Assembly (NCBI GenBank): GCA_027306985.1
Contig: DAHUXV010000159.1
Coordinates: forward strand, 1-39,094
DNA length: 39,094 nucleotides
From: Gammaproteobacteria bacterium
GTDB taxonomy: Bacteria > Pseudomonadota > Gammaproteobacteria > Steroidobacterales > Steroidobacteraceae
Reading direction: 5' to 3'
In this document: positions 16,155 through 29,505 of the stretch, one piece after another
Numbering within the stretch: position 1 is the first letter of the stretch
How the letters are laid out: every line of letters starts with the position of its first letter
Notes under the pieces: generated by a model
What the model was told of the DNA's origin: nothing
The model's input: only the letters and a program-made list of their open reading frames with translations
The model's database searches: none
Translations under genes and position numbers: made by a program

Positions 16155-16297
16155 GGTATGTTCGATGGCGCCGGATCCGGGGCATCCCCGCCCGGACCCG
16201 CGCGCGTCGGCGCGGCATCTCCTGTGCCTGACATCACAGTCCATCACCGCTGCCCGTGACCGGTCTCACGGCGTTGGCGCGGAGCGGGGGCGGAGGC

Positions 16298-16324
16298 TTG
16301 TGTGCCGCGGCCGTCGGCGCTAAT
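16298..16324 (+). promoter_or_regulatory. putative promoter, leaderless type
   Basis: TTGTGT (16298-16303) and GCTAAT (16319-16324) or TAATAA (16321-16326) form a weak -35/-10 pair. GCTAAT ends eight bases before ATG 16333, which has no Shine-Dalgarno sequence. Confidence 0.35.
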
Positions 16325-16332
16325 AAGCTCTC

Positions 16333-17052
16333 ATGGCCGAGACCGAACCTGTCGTGGCGCTGCTTGCCGGCGCGAGCGGCTTCCTGGGCGCCCGCGTCCT
16401 CGAGGCGCTGCTCGATGCGCCCGAGGTCGGGCGCGTGTTTGCCGTGACGCGGCGTCCGTTGGGGCGGGAGCACCCGCGCCTCGCCAACCGCATCGTGCAG
16501 TTCGATCATCTGGAGCGGCAGCTGGCGGGCTTGAAGTGTCAGGTCGCCTTCTGCTGTCTCGGGGCGCGGCTGCGCGAGCGGCAGGGCGCCGGTGAGGAGG
16601 CGATTCGCCGCGTCGACCTCGGCTACGCGCTGGCTTTCGCGCGTGCGGCGAAGGCTGCCGGAGCGGCGCGGTTCGTCCTGGTCTCCGCGGCGGGCGCGGA
16701 TCCGGATGCGAAGAGCGGCTATCTTCGCCTCAAGGGCGAGCTCGAGAGGAGTCTCGGCACGATTGGATTCGGCGCGCTCGATATCCTGCAACCCGCCATC
16801 GTGCTCGGCTGGCCGCGGGAGACGCGGCCGGCGGACCTGATGAAACGCGCCGTGATGCCCCTCGTCAATCCGTTGCTCGTCGGCGCGCGTGCGGTGCACC
16901 GGGGAGTTCCGGTGGGCACCGCGGCGGCCGCGATGGTCGGCGCCTTGCGGTCGGGCCGTCGCGGGCCGCAGCGGTATACGTACTCGGGTATCTGCGCGCT
17001 GGCGCAGCTGAAGCCCCGCAGAGCCGCGGCCCCGGCGGCCGCGACACCGTAA
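16333..17052 (+). CDS. NAD(P)-binding Rossmann-fold protein, HTATIP2-like
   Basis: A 239-residue protein with the N-terminal dinucleotide motif LLAGASGFLGARVLEALL and a central FVLVSAAGADPDAKSGYLRLKGELE, which contains the YxxxK pair of short-chain dehydrogenase/epimerase relatives. The layout matches the TIP30/HTATIP2-like group of atypical SDR proteins, which bind NADP(H); the substrate is unknown. The C-terminal 15 or so residues are Ala/Pro/Arg-rich. It lies 178 bases after the kinase gene; that gap holds a small GGGG-CAT-CCCC hairpin at 16179-16189 and its own promoter. Confidence 0.82.
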   Translation: MAETEPVVALLAGASGFLGARVLEALLDAPEVGRVFAVTRRPLGREHPRLANRIVQFDHLERQLAGLKCQVAFCCLGARLRERQGAGEEAIRRVDLGYALAFARAAKAAGAARFVLVSAAGADPDAKSGYLRLKGELERSLGTIGFGALDILQPAIVLGWPRETRPADLMKRAVMPLVNPLLVGARAVHRGVPVGTAAAAMVGALRSGRRGPQRYTYSGICALAQLKPRRAAAPAAATP

Positions 17053-17194
17053 TCTTTGCCAAGAGCGCGCGCGCGACGCCGCATTCATTACATATCGCGC
17101 GTTTCGCTATACATAAGCGGGGCCGCGGCCATGGCCGATGCCCGCGGCGCACGGGTATACACAGCACCTGAGAGCCGCGCCACATTCGCCGCTC

Positions 17195-17223
17195 TTGACT
17201 CCAGCACGCGCCGCTTCGACACT
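17195..17223 (+). promoter_or_regulatory. putative sigma-70 promoter of the riboswitch transcript
   Basis: TTGACT (17195-17200, five of six) is 17 bases from GACACT (17218-17223, three of six). The predicted start near 17229-17231 falls at the 5' edge of the riboswitch, which supports the call. The remaining gap from 17053 contains AT-rich spots (e.g. CTATACATAAG near 17110) that I could not assign. Confidence 0.45.
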
Positions 17224-17225
17224 AA

Positions 17226-17314
17226 CCGCGTGACAAGGGCAAACCCGTCGAAAGGCGGGGACGCAAAGCCACCGGTCTAAGGGACGGTTCCTAAGACGGC
17301 GGGGCTGCCAACGG
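17226..17314 (+). promoter_or_regulatory. cyclic di-GMP-I (GEMM) riboswitch aptamer
   Basis: The RNA has the diagnostic GEMM-I blocks in order: AGGGCAAAC, then a hairpin CCCGUC-GAAA-GGCGGG with the GNRA tetraloop (17244-17259), then GGGACGCAAAGCC, ACCGGUCUAAGGG, a second hairpin with CUAAG near its base, and GGCGGGGCUGCC closing the core. Apart from loop details it follows the Vibrio Vc2 sequence closely. It should bind c-di-GMP and control the downstream gene whose ATG is at 17400. Confidence 0.93.
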
Positions 17315-17337
17315 ACGCGCGTCAGCGCGGCCAGCGC

Positions 17338-17397
17338 ATTCCCCTCGGACTTCGAGCCGGTTCCGATCGCCTGCGGCTCACGGACTGTCCGGGGAAT
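17338..17397 (+). promoter_or_regulatory. riboswitch expression platform: helix covering the ribosome binding site
   Basis: ATTCCCC (17338-17344) and GGAC (17347-17350), split by a two-base bulge, can pair with GTCC-GGGGAAT (17387-17397) in an 11-base-pair helix. An inner stem GAGCCG (17354-17359) with CGGCTC (17374-17379) stacks inside it. GGGGAA is the ribosome binding site, three bases before ATG 17400. No T run follows, so control of translation rather than termination is inferred. Whether c-di-GMP opens or closes this helix cannot be read from the sequence. Confidence 0.6.
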
Positions 17398-17399
17398 TT

Positions 17400-19106
17400 A
17401 TGACACCAACGGCAAATCTTGCGGCCGCCGAGGCGGACGCGGACCATCCGGCGGCGCCTGCCGCAGAGGCCGACTCGTTCGTCCTCAATTTGTGCTCTTC
17501 GACTACGCCGATGGCGCTCGCGCAGACGGAGCTGGCCGAGCTCAAGCGATTCACGTTCTTCGTGAGCCGCCGTTTCGAGGAGGGGCGCGAGCGCTTTCGT
17601 CTGCACATGGGGTTCTTCTCCAGCCTGGCGGAAGCCGAGGAGTGGCTGGGCCTGGTGCGGGAGATGTATCCCGGCGCGTGGGCGGGCGAGGCGCCCGGAA
17701 AGAAGCTGCGCGCCCGCGCCGCCGAGGCCGCCGCCGCGCAGGCGCGCCACGCCGTCGGTCCCCGCAAGACCGCGGCACCCGCGCCGGCTCCGGCACCCGC
17801 GGCCCCGCCTGTCGCCAGGGTGGTGAGCACGCACGCCGCCGCGCCGCCCGCAGTCCCGAGGCTGGTTCCCACGCTTCATCCGCCGGCATCCGCGGCCGCC
17901 GCCGCGCGTCAGGCGGTGAAGGCCGCGCCGCAGGCGCCTGCGAAGCGGCTGCCGCCATCCGCGCCGCCGCCCCGTGCCGCCCTGCCCGCCGCGGCTCGCG
18001 CCAACACCCAACATCCGGCCGCTGCGCGTCCGATGCCGGCCGCCAAGGCGGCGCCCGTCAGGCCCGCTGCGCAGAGTGCGGCAGCCGCGCCGCCGGCGCA
18101 CGCGAAGCCGGCGACTGCCGCGCCTGCGAAATCCCCGCCGCAACCCGCGGTGCGGGCCGCTCAGCAGCCGCCGAAGAAGCCGATCTTCGCGGACTCCAAC
18201 GTGAAGGAAGTGCTGGCGGCGCTGGATTCGTCCGAAGACACCACCGGCGAGACGCGGCTCATGCCGGCTTTCGCCGACGGCGGCGCCACTGCCGATGACA
18301 GCTCGCTCACCGACACTCAGGTATTGCGATTTCTCGAGACGCGCCGGGTGGCGGACGGCGCCACGCGTGGTCAACCGGCGCCGCAGATCGACCCCGCCGC
18401 GGAATCGGGTATCTCGCTGCTGAAGCCCGATGACACCGGCACGCGGCGCGCGCTGAAGGAGGCGGTCTCGCACGACCAGCCGGTGTCCTTCGCGGTGCAG
18501 CTGCAGTGGTCAGTCCAGCCGGTGGCGCTCGACAAAGTGCCCCCGCTCGCGATCTTCAGCGCCTACACGCTCTACTCCGTCGAGGGCAGCCGCGAGGGGC
18601 GCAAGTGGTACGGGCTGCGCCTCGGCTTCTTCAGCGACGCGATCTCGGCCAAGCAGGTGGCTCACTACGTGCGCTCGGAGTTCGCGTCCGTCGCCGTGGT
18701 GCCGGTGAGTCCGAAGGAGCGCGAGCGCGCCACCGAGGACAATCAGCGATTCACCGGCGTCGGCGCGCCGCGCAAGCGGCGCCAGAACGAAGATCACGGG
18801 ATCACGCTCATCGATTCGGACGAGGCGCCGCGCGCCGCGCCCTCGCCGCCCGCGGCTTCGCAGCCCGCGCCGACGCGCGGTGCCCGGAAGGCCGCGGGCA
18901 AGGTGGTGAGCGCGCGCGAGCGCCGCACGCCGCAGACGCTGGAGGAGACTCTCGAGATCCTCGGCGCCAACGAGCTTGCCATCGACAACGGCGGCGGTGA
19001 CGCGCTGAACGACACCGGAGTGCGCCATCTGCGTGTCGAGGTGCAGAAGAACACCCCGTTCTCGCGGCTGCTCGAGCGCTTGAGCGAGCGCGTCCGCAAG
19101 GCCTGA
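17400..19106 (+). CDS. unfamiliar protein with two SPOR-like modules, under c-di-GMP riboswitch
   Basis: 568 residues. I do not recognise it as a named protein. Residues 25-95 and 362-436 look like two copies of one module: both have SFxxxL..S..P.AL, an aromatic-rich strand, EGR, RLxxGFFS and a following helix, as in SPOR (peptidoglycan-binding) domains. Between them is a 165-residue Ala/Pro/Lys linker (100-265), then FADSNVKEVLAALDSSEDTTGETRLM and SLTDTQVLRFLETRR. The C-terminus (514-555) has TLEETLEILGANELAIDN and LNDTGVRHL. No signal peptide or membrane helix is visible, so it may be cytoplasmic, which would be odd for true SPOR domains. The riboswitch suggests a role in surface attachment, motility or cell-envelope change. 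Confidence 0.85.
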   Translation: MTPTANLAAAEADADHPAAPAAEADSFVLNLCSSTTPMALAQTELAELKRFTFFVSRRFEEGRERFRLHMGFFSSLAEAEEWLGLVREMYPGAWAGEAPGKKLRARAAEAAAAQARHAVGPRKTAAPAPAPAPAAPPVARVVSTHAAAPPAVPRLVPTLHPPASAAAAARQAVKAAPQAPAKRLPPSAPPPRAALPAAARANTQHPAAARPMPAAKAAPVRPAAQSAAAAPPAHAKPATAAPAKSPPQPAVRAAQQPPKKPIFADSNVKEVLAALDSSEDTTGETRLMPAFADGGATADDSSLTDTQVLRFLETRRVADGATRGQPAPQIDPAAESGISLLKPDDTGTRRALKEAVSHDQPVSFAVQLQWSVQPVALDKVPPLAIFSAYTLYSVEGSREGRKWYGLRLGFFSDAISAKQVAHYVRSEFASVAVVPVSPKERERATEDNQRFTGVGAPRKRRQNEDHGITLIDSDEAPRAAPSPPAASQPAPTRGARKAAGKVVSARERRTPQTLEETLEILGANELAIDNGGGDALNDTGVRHLRVEVQKNTPFSRLLERLSERVRKA

Positions 19107-19109
19107 GAC

Positions 19110-19427
19110 CTACCTTCCGAAAAGCTTGTCGAGCTGCGCGCGGGCGCGATCGACCTCGGCGGTGTTGGGCGCGACGTAGGCGCCTGCCCGGGGCTGGAAG
19201 AAGTCGCAGAAATTCGCGTGCGTCTTCTCCCGGACTTCCTCGGCCGTAGGCTCGCGGCAGTGCTTGGCAACGCCGGTATCGTAGTCGGCGCACATGCGGC
19301 ACACGTGCAGCTCCGCCCGGCACTTCGGACATTCCTCCAGGCGGCGCAGCGGCAGAGTGAGAGCGGCCAGGGAGGCGCCGCACTTCCAGCAGACGAGCTC
19401 GGCCGCGGTGGCGCGGGGGGTTGGCAT
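19110..19427 (-). CDS. small conserved zinc-ribbon-like protein
   Basis: A 105-residue protein with CWKCG, then CPKC, then HVCRMCADY, then HC and FCDFF, giving several Cys pairs fit to bind zinc. The rest is charged and ends [14 protein letters not shown] do not know its function; the arrangement resembles small proteobacterial proteins of unknown function found near uvrA or recombination genes. It is convergent with the riboswitch-controlled gene (three bases between the stops) and lies 20 bases downstream of uvrA on the same strand. It has no Shine-Dalgarno sequence, but a -10-like box precedes its ATG. Confidence 0.8.
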   Translation of the reverse strand: MPTPRATAAELVCWKCGASLAALTLPLRRLEECPKCRAELHVCRMCADYDTGVAKHCREPTAEEVREKTHANFCDFFQPRAGAYVAPNTAEVDRARAQLDKLFGR

Positions 19428-19435
19428 GGCTGCGG

Positions 19436-19441
19436 ATTATG
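19436..19441 (-). promoter_or_regulatory. putative -10 box, leaderless type
   Basis: CATAAT on the minus strand (five of six consensus bases) ends eight bases before the ATG at 19427. It sits between the uvrA stop and the zinc-ribbon gene, and no -35 or Shine-Dalgarno sequence is evident. Confidence 0.4.
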
Positions 19442-19447
19442 CGCCAT

Positions 19448-25378
<5,931 letters not shown>

Positions 25379-25409
25379 TCCGTCACCGGTGTCGGCATGG
25401 AGTCTCGAA

Positions 25410-25431
25410 GGGGGTGGGCGGGGCGGGCGGG
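25410..25431 (+). other. G-quadruplex-type G-run cluster in the uvrA leader
   Basis: Five runs of three to five G residues are separated by single bases, an ideal G-quadruplex pattern on the plus strand. It is 32 bases upstream of the uvrA ATG, on the strand that serves as template for uvrA. Confidence 0.6.
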
Positions 25432-25447
25432 ATCCGCTCGCGGGTGC

Positions 25448-25469
25448 GCCGATTTTAGCGGAAATCGGC
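25448..25469. promoter_or_regulatory. inverted repeat over a putative uvrA -10 box
   Basis: GCCGATTT and AAATCGGC form a perfect eight-base-pair inverted repeat with a six-base centre. On the minus strand it contains TAAAAT, five of six -10 consensus bases, about 70 bases before the uvrA start. It could be an operator over the promoter. It does not resemble the CTGT-N8-ACAG LexA box. Confidence 0.38.
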
Positions 25470-25572
25470 CTGTGCGGCGATGCTCGGGCGCGCACTGCCG
25501 CGGGCGCGCCCACGATCCAGTGGCGGTCGCGGACCACTACTGGATAGGCCCGGGCGGCACGCCGGGGTGGCG

Positions 25573-25578
25573 TACAAT
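25573..25578 (+). promoter_or_regulatory. -10 box of the transsulfuration operon
   Basis: TACAAT matches five of six -10 bases, 33 bases before ATG 25612, giving a start near 25585 and a normal leader with GAGG before the ATG. No clear -35 is seen 17 bases upstream. Confidence 0.45.
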
Positions 25579-25611
25579 GACCGGTTTCGGCGCTCCGGCC
25601 GCGAGGTATTC

Positions 25612-26985
25612 ATGTCGCCGCAGTCCTACAGCAATATCCTGCAGATGATCGGCCATACGCCGCTCGTCGCCGTCACTCGTCTCGACACCGGCCCGTGCCG
25701 GCTATTTCTCAAGCTCGAGAACCAGAATCCCGGCGGCTCGATCAAGGATCGAGTCGGACTCTATCTCATCGAGGCGGCCGAGCGCGAAGGCCGGCTGCCC
25801 CGGGGGGGCACGCTGATCGAGGCCACGGCGGGCAACACCGGGCTCGGCCTCGCGCTGGTGGCGGCGCAGAAGGGCTACCGGCTGCTGCTCGTCATTCCCG
25901 ACAAGATGAGCCAGGAGAAGATCTTTCACCTGAAGGCGATGGGCGCCGAGGTGGTGCTCACCCGTTCCGACGTCAGCAAGGGTCACCCGGAATACTACCG
26001 CGACGTGGCGGAGCGCCTCGCGCGCGAGACGCCCGATTCCTTCTTCGTCGACCAGTTCGCCAACCCCGCCAATCCCCGCGCGCACGAGGAGACCACCGCG
26101 CCCGAGATCTGGGAGCAGACGGAGCGCAAAGTCGATGCCGTCGTCTGCGGCGTCGGGACGGGCGGCACTCTCACGGGGATCTCACGCTTCTTCGCGCGCG
26201 TGGCGCCGCAGGTCGAGGTCGTGTTGGCCGATCCGGCCGGATCGGTGCTGGCCGAGTACGTCAGGACCGGCAAGATGCCGCAGGACCACGGCAGCTGGCT
26301 GGTCGAAGGCATCGGCGGCGACTACGTGCCGCCGGTCGCGGACTTCGGCCGCATCCGGTCGGCCTACACCGTCACCGACGCGGAGTCCTTCAGGACCTGC
26401 CGCGAGCTGCTGGCCAAGGAAGGTATCCTGGCCGGAACCTCCACAGGAACGCTGCTCGCCGCCGCCCTGCGCTACTGTCGCGAGCAGACGCAGCCGAAGC
26501 GCGTCGTCACCCTGGTCTGCGACAGCGGCAACAAGTATCTGTCCAAGGTCTACAACGACTATTGGATGCTGGATCAGGGATTCCTGGAGCGCGAGCAATT
26601 CGGCGATCTGAGGGATCTCATCGCCCGGCGACACTGGGAGCGTGCGGCGGTGACGGTGGACGCCGCGGAGCCCGTGATGGCGGCGTACCGCCGCATGAAG
26701 CTCTACGACGTCTCGCAGTTGCCGGTCATGAAGAACGGCCGGATCGTCGGCATCGTCGACGAGGAGGACATCCTTCTCGAGGTGTTCGCGAACCCGAAGC
26801 ACTTCAGTGAGCCGGTCACCGCCGCCATGGAGAGCCACCTGGTCACCGTGCCGGCGGATGCCCCGACGCAGCAGCTCATGGAGATCTTCAATCGCGGCAT
26901 GGTGGCGATCGTGATGCACGACGGCGAGTTCCAGGGACTGGTCACCCGCATCGACCTGCTCAACTGGCTGCGCCGCAGAACGTGA
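25612..26985 (+). CDS. cbs: cystathionine beta-synthase with CBS domain pair
   Basis: 457 residues from ATG 25612, with GAGG five bases upstream. The N-terminal 330 or so residues are a type II PLP enzyme: ILQMIGHTPLVAV, PLP lysine Lys45 in NPGGSIKDR, EATAGNTG and the GVGTGGTLTGI phosphate loop. The C-terminal 120 residues form two CBS motifs (YDVSQLPVMKNGRIVGIVDEEDIL, and VPADAPTQQLMEIFNRGMVAIVM) that usually bind adenosyl ligands. It should join homocysteine with serine to make cystathionine; cysteine synthase activity is an alternative reading of the same fold. The gamma-lyase gene follows after six bases, which favours the reverse transsulfuration role. Confidence 0.93.
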   Translation: MSPQSYSNILQMIGHTPLVAVTRLDTGPCRLFLKLENQNPGGSIKDRVGLYLIEAAEREGRLPRGGTLIEATAGNTGLGLALVAAQKGYRLLLVIPDKMSQEKIFHLKAMGAEVVLTRSDVSKGHPEYYRDVAERLARETPDSFFVDQFANPANPRAHEETTAPEIWEQTERKVDAVVCGVGTGGTLTGISRFFARVAPQVEVVLADPAGSVLAEYVRTGKMPQDHGSWLVEGIGGDYVPPVADFGRIRSAYTVTDAESFRTCRELLAKEGILAGTSTGTLLAAALRYCREQTQPKRVVTLVCDSGNKYLSKVYNDYWMLDQGFLEREQFGDLRDLIARRHWERAAVTVDAAEPVMAAYRRMKLYDVSQLPVMKNGRIVGIVDEEDILLEVFANPKHFSEPVTAAMESHLVTVPADAPTQQLMEIFNRGMVAIVMHDGEFQGLVTRIDLLNWLRRRT

Positions 26986-26991
26986 GGGCCC

Positions 26992-28158
26992 ATGACCGAC
27001 AAGAACGAGCAACTGCGTTTCGCCACCCGCGCCATTCACGGGGGCCAGCATCCCGATCCGCTGACGGGCGCCGTGATGCCGCCGATCTACGCCACCTCGA
27101 CTTATGTGCAGTCGAGCCCGGGCGTGCACAAGGGATATGACTACTCGCGCACCCGCAACCCCACGCGCGATGCGCTGCAGGCGGCGCTCTGCAATCTGGA
27201 GGGCGGCGGCGCGGCCTTCGCCTTCGCCAGCGGCATGGCGGCCAGCGCCACCGTGCTCGAGCTGCTCGATGCCGGCTCGCACATCGTCGCGATGCACGAC
27301 CTCTACGGCGGCAGCTACCGGCTGCTGGAGAACGTGCGCAAGCGCTCCGCCGGACACGACGCATCGTTCGTCGATCTGACCCGGCCGGAGGCGCTCGAGG
27401 CCGCGATCCGGCCCAATACGCGTCTCCTTTGGGTGGAGACGCCCACCAACCCGTTGTTGCAGCTCGTCGATCTCGCCGCCGTGGCGGCGACGGCGCGCGC
27501 CAAAGGGCTGATCAGCGTTTGCGACAACACGTTCGCCACGCCCTGCGTGCAGCGGCCGCTGGAGCACGGTTTCGACATCGTCGTGCACTCCACGACGAAG
27601 TACCTCAACGGCCACTCGGACTGTCTCGGGGGCGCGGCCATCGTGCGCGGCGGCAGTCCGCTGGCGGAGCGGCTCGCCTACCTGCAGAACGCGATCGGCG
27701 CCGTTCCCGGCCCGTTCGATTCCTTCCTGACCCTGCGCGGCATCAAGACGCTCGCGCTGCGGATGGAGCGGCACTGCGCCAACGCGCTCGCGGTCGCGCA
27801 GTTCCTGCAGGGCCACCCGAAGGTGGAGCGCGTGCACTATCCGGGTCTGCCGAGCCATCCCCAACACGCGCTCGCGCGGCGCCAGATGACGGGCGGGTAC
27901 GGCGGGATCGTCACCGCCGTGTTGAAAGGCTCGCTCGAGGACGCCCGCCGCATGCTCGAGCGCTGCCACCTTTTCTCTCTTGCCGAGAGCCTGGGCGGAG
28001 TCGAGAGCCTGATCGAGCACCCGGGGCTCATGACGCATGCCTCGCTGCCCGCCGCGAAGCGCGCTGCGCTCGGCATCGGCGACGGCCTCATCCGGCTCTC
28101 GGTCGGGATCGAGGACGTGCAGGACCTGATCGACGAGCTGCGCGCGGCGCTCGACTGA
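26992..28158 (+). CDS. cystathionine gamma-lyase / Cys-Met metabolism PLP enzyme
   Basis: A 388-residue protein of the Cys/Met metabolism PLP family: RAIHGGQHPDPLTGAVMPPIYATSTY, the YSRTRNPTR substrate loop, ASGMAAS, WVETPTNP, PLP lysine Lys203 in HSTTKYLNGHSD, and the SLGGVESLIEHP and GLIRLSVGIED endings. Family members include MetB, MetC and cystathionine gamma-lyase and are hard to separate by sequence. Pairing in an operon with cystathionine beta-synthase favours gamma-lyase: cystathionine to cysteine, 2-oxobutyrate and ammonia. The amine oxidase gene ends convergently nine bases beyond. Confidence 0.92.
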   Translation: MTDKNEQLRFATRAIHGGQHPDPLTGAVMPPIYATSTYVQSSPGVHKGYDYSRTRNPTRDALQAALCNLEGGGAAFAFASGMAASATVLELLDAGSHIVAMHDLYGGSYRLLENVRKRSAGHDASFVDLTRPEALEAAIRPNTRLLWVETPTNPLLQLVDLAAVAATARAKGLISVCDNTFATPCVQRPLEHGFDIVVHSTTKYLNGHSDCLGGAAIVRGGSPLAERLAYLQNAIGAVPGPFDSFLTLRGIKTLALRMERHCANALAVAQFLQGHPKVERVHYPGLPSHPQHALARRQMTGGYGGIVTAVLKGSLEDARRMLERCHLFSLAESLGGVESLIEHPGLMTHASLPAAKRAALGIGDGLIRLSVGIEDVQDLIDELRAALD

Positions 28159-28167
28159 AGGCGCCGG

Positions 28168-29502
28168 TCAGCCGCGGCGGCGTCCGCCGAGATGCCCGAT
28201 CGCCTCCATGGCGGCGCGCGCCCCGCTGCGCAGGGCGCCGGTGACCGTGGCGTGCTCTCCGGTCGTGTCCGTCGCCTCGCCGGCGAAGAAGAGCGTTCCG
28301 GCGAGCGGCGCCGCCAGCAGCTCGCGCGCCCGGCCGCCGCCCACCGCCACATAGCTGTAGGCGGCGCGCGCGAAGGGGTCGCGGCTCCAGTTGTGCAGGT
28401 GCGCGCACTCGAGCTCGGCGCGCAGGTTGCCTCCCGGGAAGAGCGTCTCCACGCAGTCCAGCGCCTCGCGGACGATCTCGTCGTCGCCGAGGGCGCAGAG
28501 CCGCGCGGCGGCGGGGCCGCCGACCCAGGCGCTGAGCAGCGGCGCGCGCAGCGGAAGCGCCGTCCAGAACGTCGGAAAGACAGCGCCCGGAGCGTGAAAG
28601 AACGAGGCGTCGGCGTGGCGGCCGCCGTCCCATTCCTCCCAGGGGCGCCGGCGAAAGCGCAGCACGACTTTCAACACCGGCCCGGTGAGGATGAGATCCA
28701 GGGCCGGCCGTTTCGACTCGATCGGAGGCGTGAACCGGATCGCGCCGCGGCCCTCCGCGGGCGCTTTCAACACCTCGAGGGGCACGGTCACGATGGCGCC
28801 GCGCGCGCTCGTCCCGTAGGGCTGCCCCAGCCATTCGGCCTCGATCGCGGCCGCGCCCCCGCTCCAGTCGACCGCGGTGACGACGGTCTGAAGCTGCACG
28901 CGGACGCGCGCCGGATCGAGCGCGGCGGCGAGCGAGCGCAGGGCGGTGCGATAGCCTCCCGAGGGGCGCGACTGGGAGGAATCCAGCATGCCGCCCGAAC
29001 GCCATTCCGCGGCGACCGCGTGCAGGCTGACGAGCCGCGGATCGGCGGCATCGAAGCCTGAGACGAAGGCGCGGGCCATCGCCCGCGCTTCCTCCGGCAG
29101 CGCGCGGCCGCGGCCGCTCTCGAGGAACGACTCGAGCGAAGTGTCGGGCTGCGAAAGAACGCCGGCCGCCGCGAGCGCGGCCCGGACCTGGCCGAGCGCA
29201 CTATCGGTGCGACGCTGCAGCCGCCCTGCGATCAGCGACCAGTGCTCGCCCGCCGTGTCGAGGGCGGCCGCCCCGGCCTGACGCAGCAGCTCGAGCGTCT
29301 GCGGCGAATCGCCGTGGATGAACTCCGCGCCGAGCTCGATCGGCGCCGCCAGCCCGGGCTCCAGCCGTGTCCACATGCGGCCGCCGATGCGATCGCGCGC
29401 CTCGAGGACCAGTACGGACAGACCGGCCCTGCCGAGGGCGGCCGCCGCCGCGAGCCCCGCCGCCCCGGCGCCGATCACGATGAGATCCGGGTGCTCGGCC
29501 AC
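28168..29502 (-). CDS. FAD-dependent amine oxidase
   Basis: A 444-residue flavin monoamine-oxidase family protein. It has the N-terminal FAD motif VIGAGAAGLAAAAALGRAGLSVLVLEARDRIGGRM (9-43), ELGAEFIHG, a central FTPPIESKRPALDLI, and the C-terminal FAD-contacting LFFAGEATDTTGEHATVTGALRSG. It should oxidise an amine with release of hydrogen peroxide; the substrate is unknown. There is no signal peptide. It starts three bases after the NADH dehydrogenase stop, so the two are probably one operon. Confidence 0.92.
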   Translation of the reverse strand: MAEHPDLIVIGAGAAGLAAAAALGRAGLSVLVLEARDRIGGRMWTRLEPGLAAPIELGAEFIHGDSPQTLELLRQAGAAALDTAGEHWSLIAGRLQRRTDSALGQVRAALAAAGVLSQPDTSLESFLESGRGRALPEEARAMARAFVSGFDAADPRLVSLHAVAAEWRSGGMLDSSQSRPSGGYRTALRSLAAALDPARVRVQLQTVVTAVDWSGGAAAIEAEWLGQPYGTSARGAIVTVPLEVLKAPAEGRGAIRFTPPIESKRPALDLILTGPVLKVVLRFRRRPWEEWDGGRHADASFFHAPGAVFPTFWTALPLRAPLLSAWVGGPAAARLCALGDDEIVREALDCVETLFPGGNLRAELECAHLHNWSRDPFARAAYSYVAVGGGRARELLAAPLAGTLFFAGEATDTTGEHATVTGALRSGARAAMEAIGHLGGRRRG

Positions 29503-29505
29503 CGC

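Noticed and set aside
16155-16170. AGGTATGTTC resembling part of the shared 16-bp motif
   Set aside because: Only ten bases agree and the CGCA end is missing; it lies directly after the kinase stop and is probably chance.
16171-16195. GGGG-CAT-CCCC hairpin as terminator of the kinase gene
   Set aside because: The stem is only five base pairs with a three-base loop and no T run; too weak to list.
25379-25611. LexA (SOS) box for uvrA
   Set aside because: I found no CTGT-N8-ACAG palindrome; the only clear inverted repeat has a different sequence. Other LexA site types cannot be excluded.
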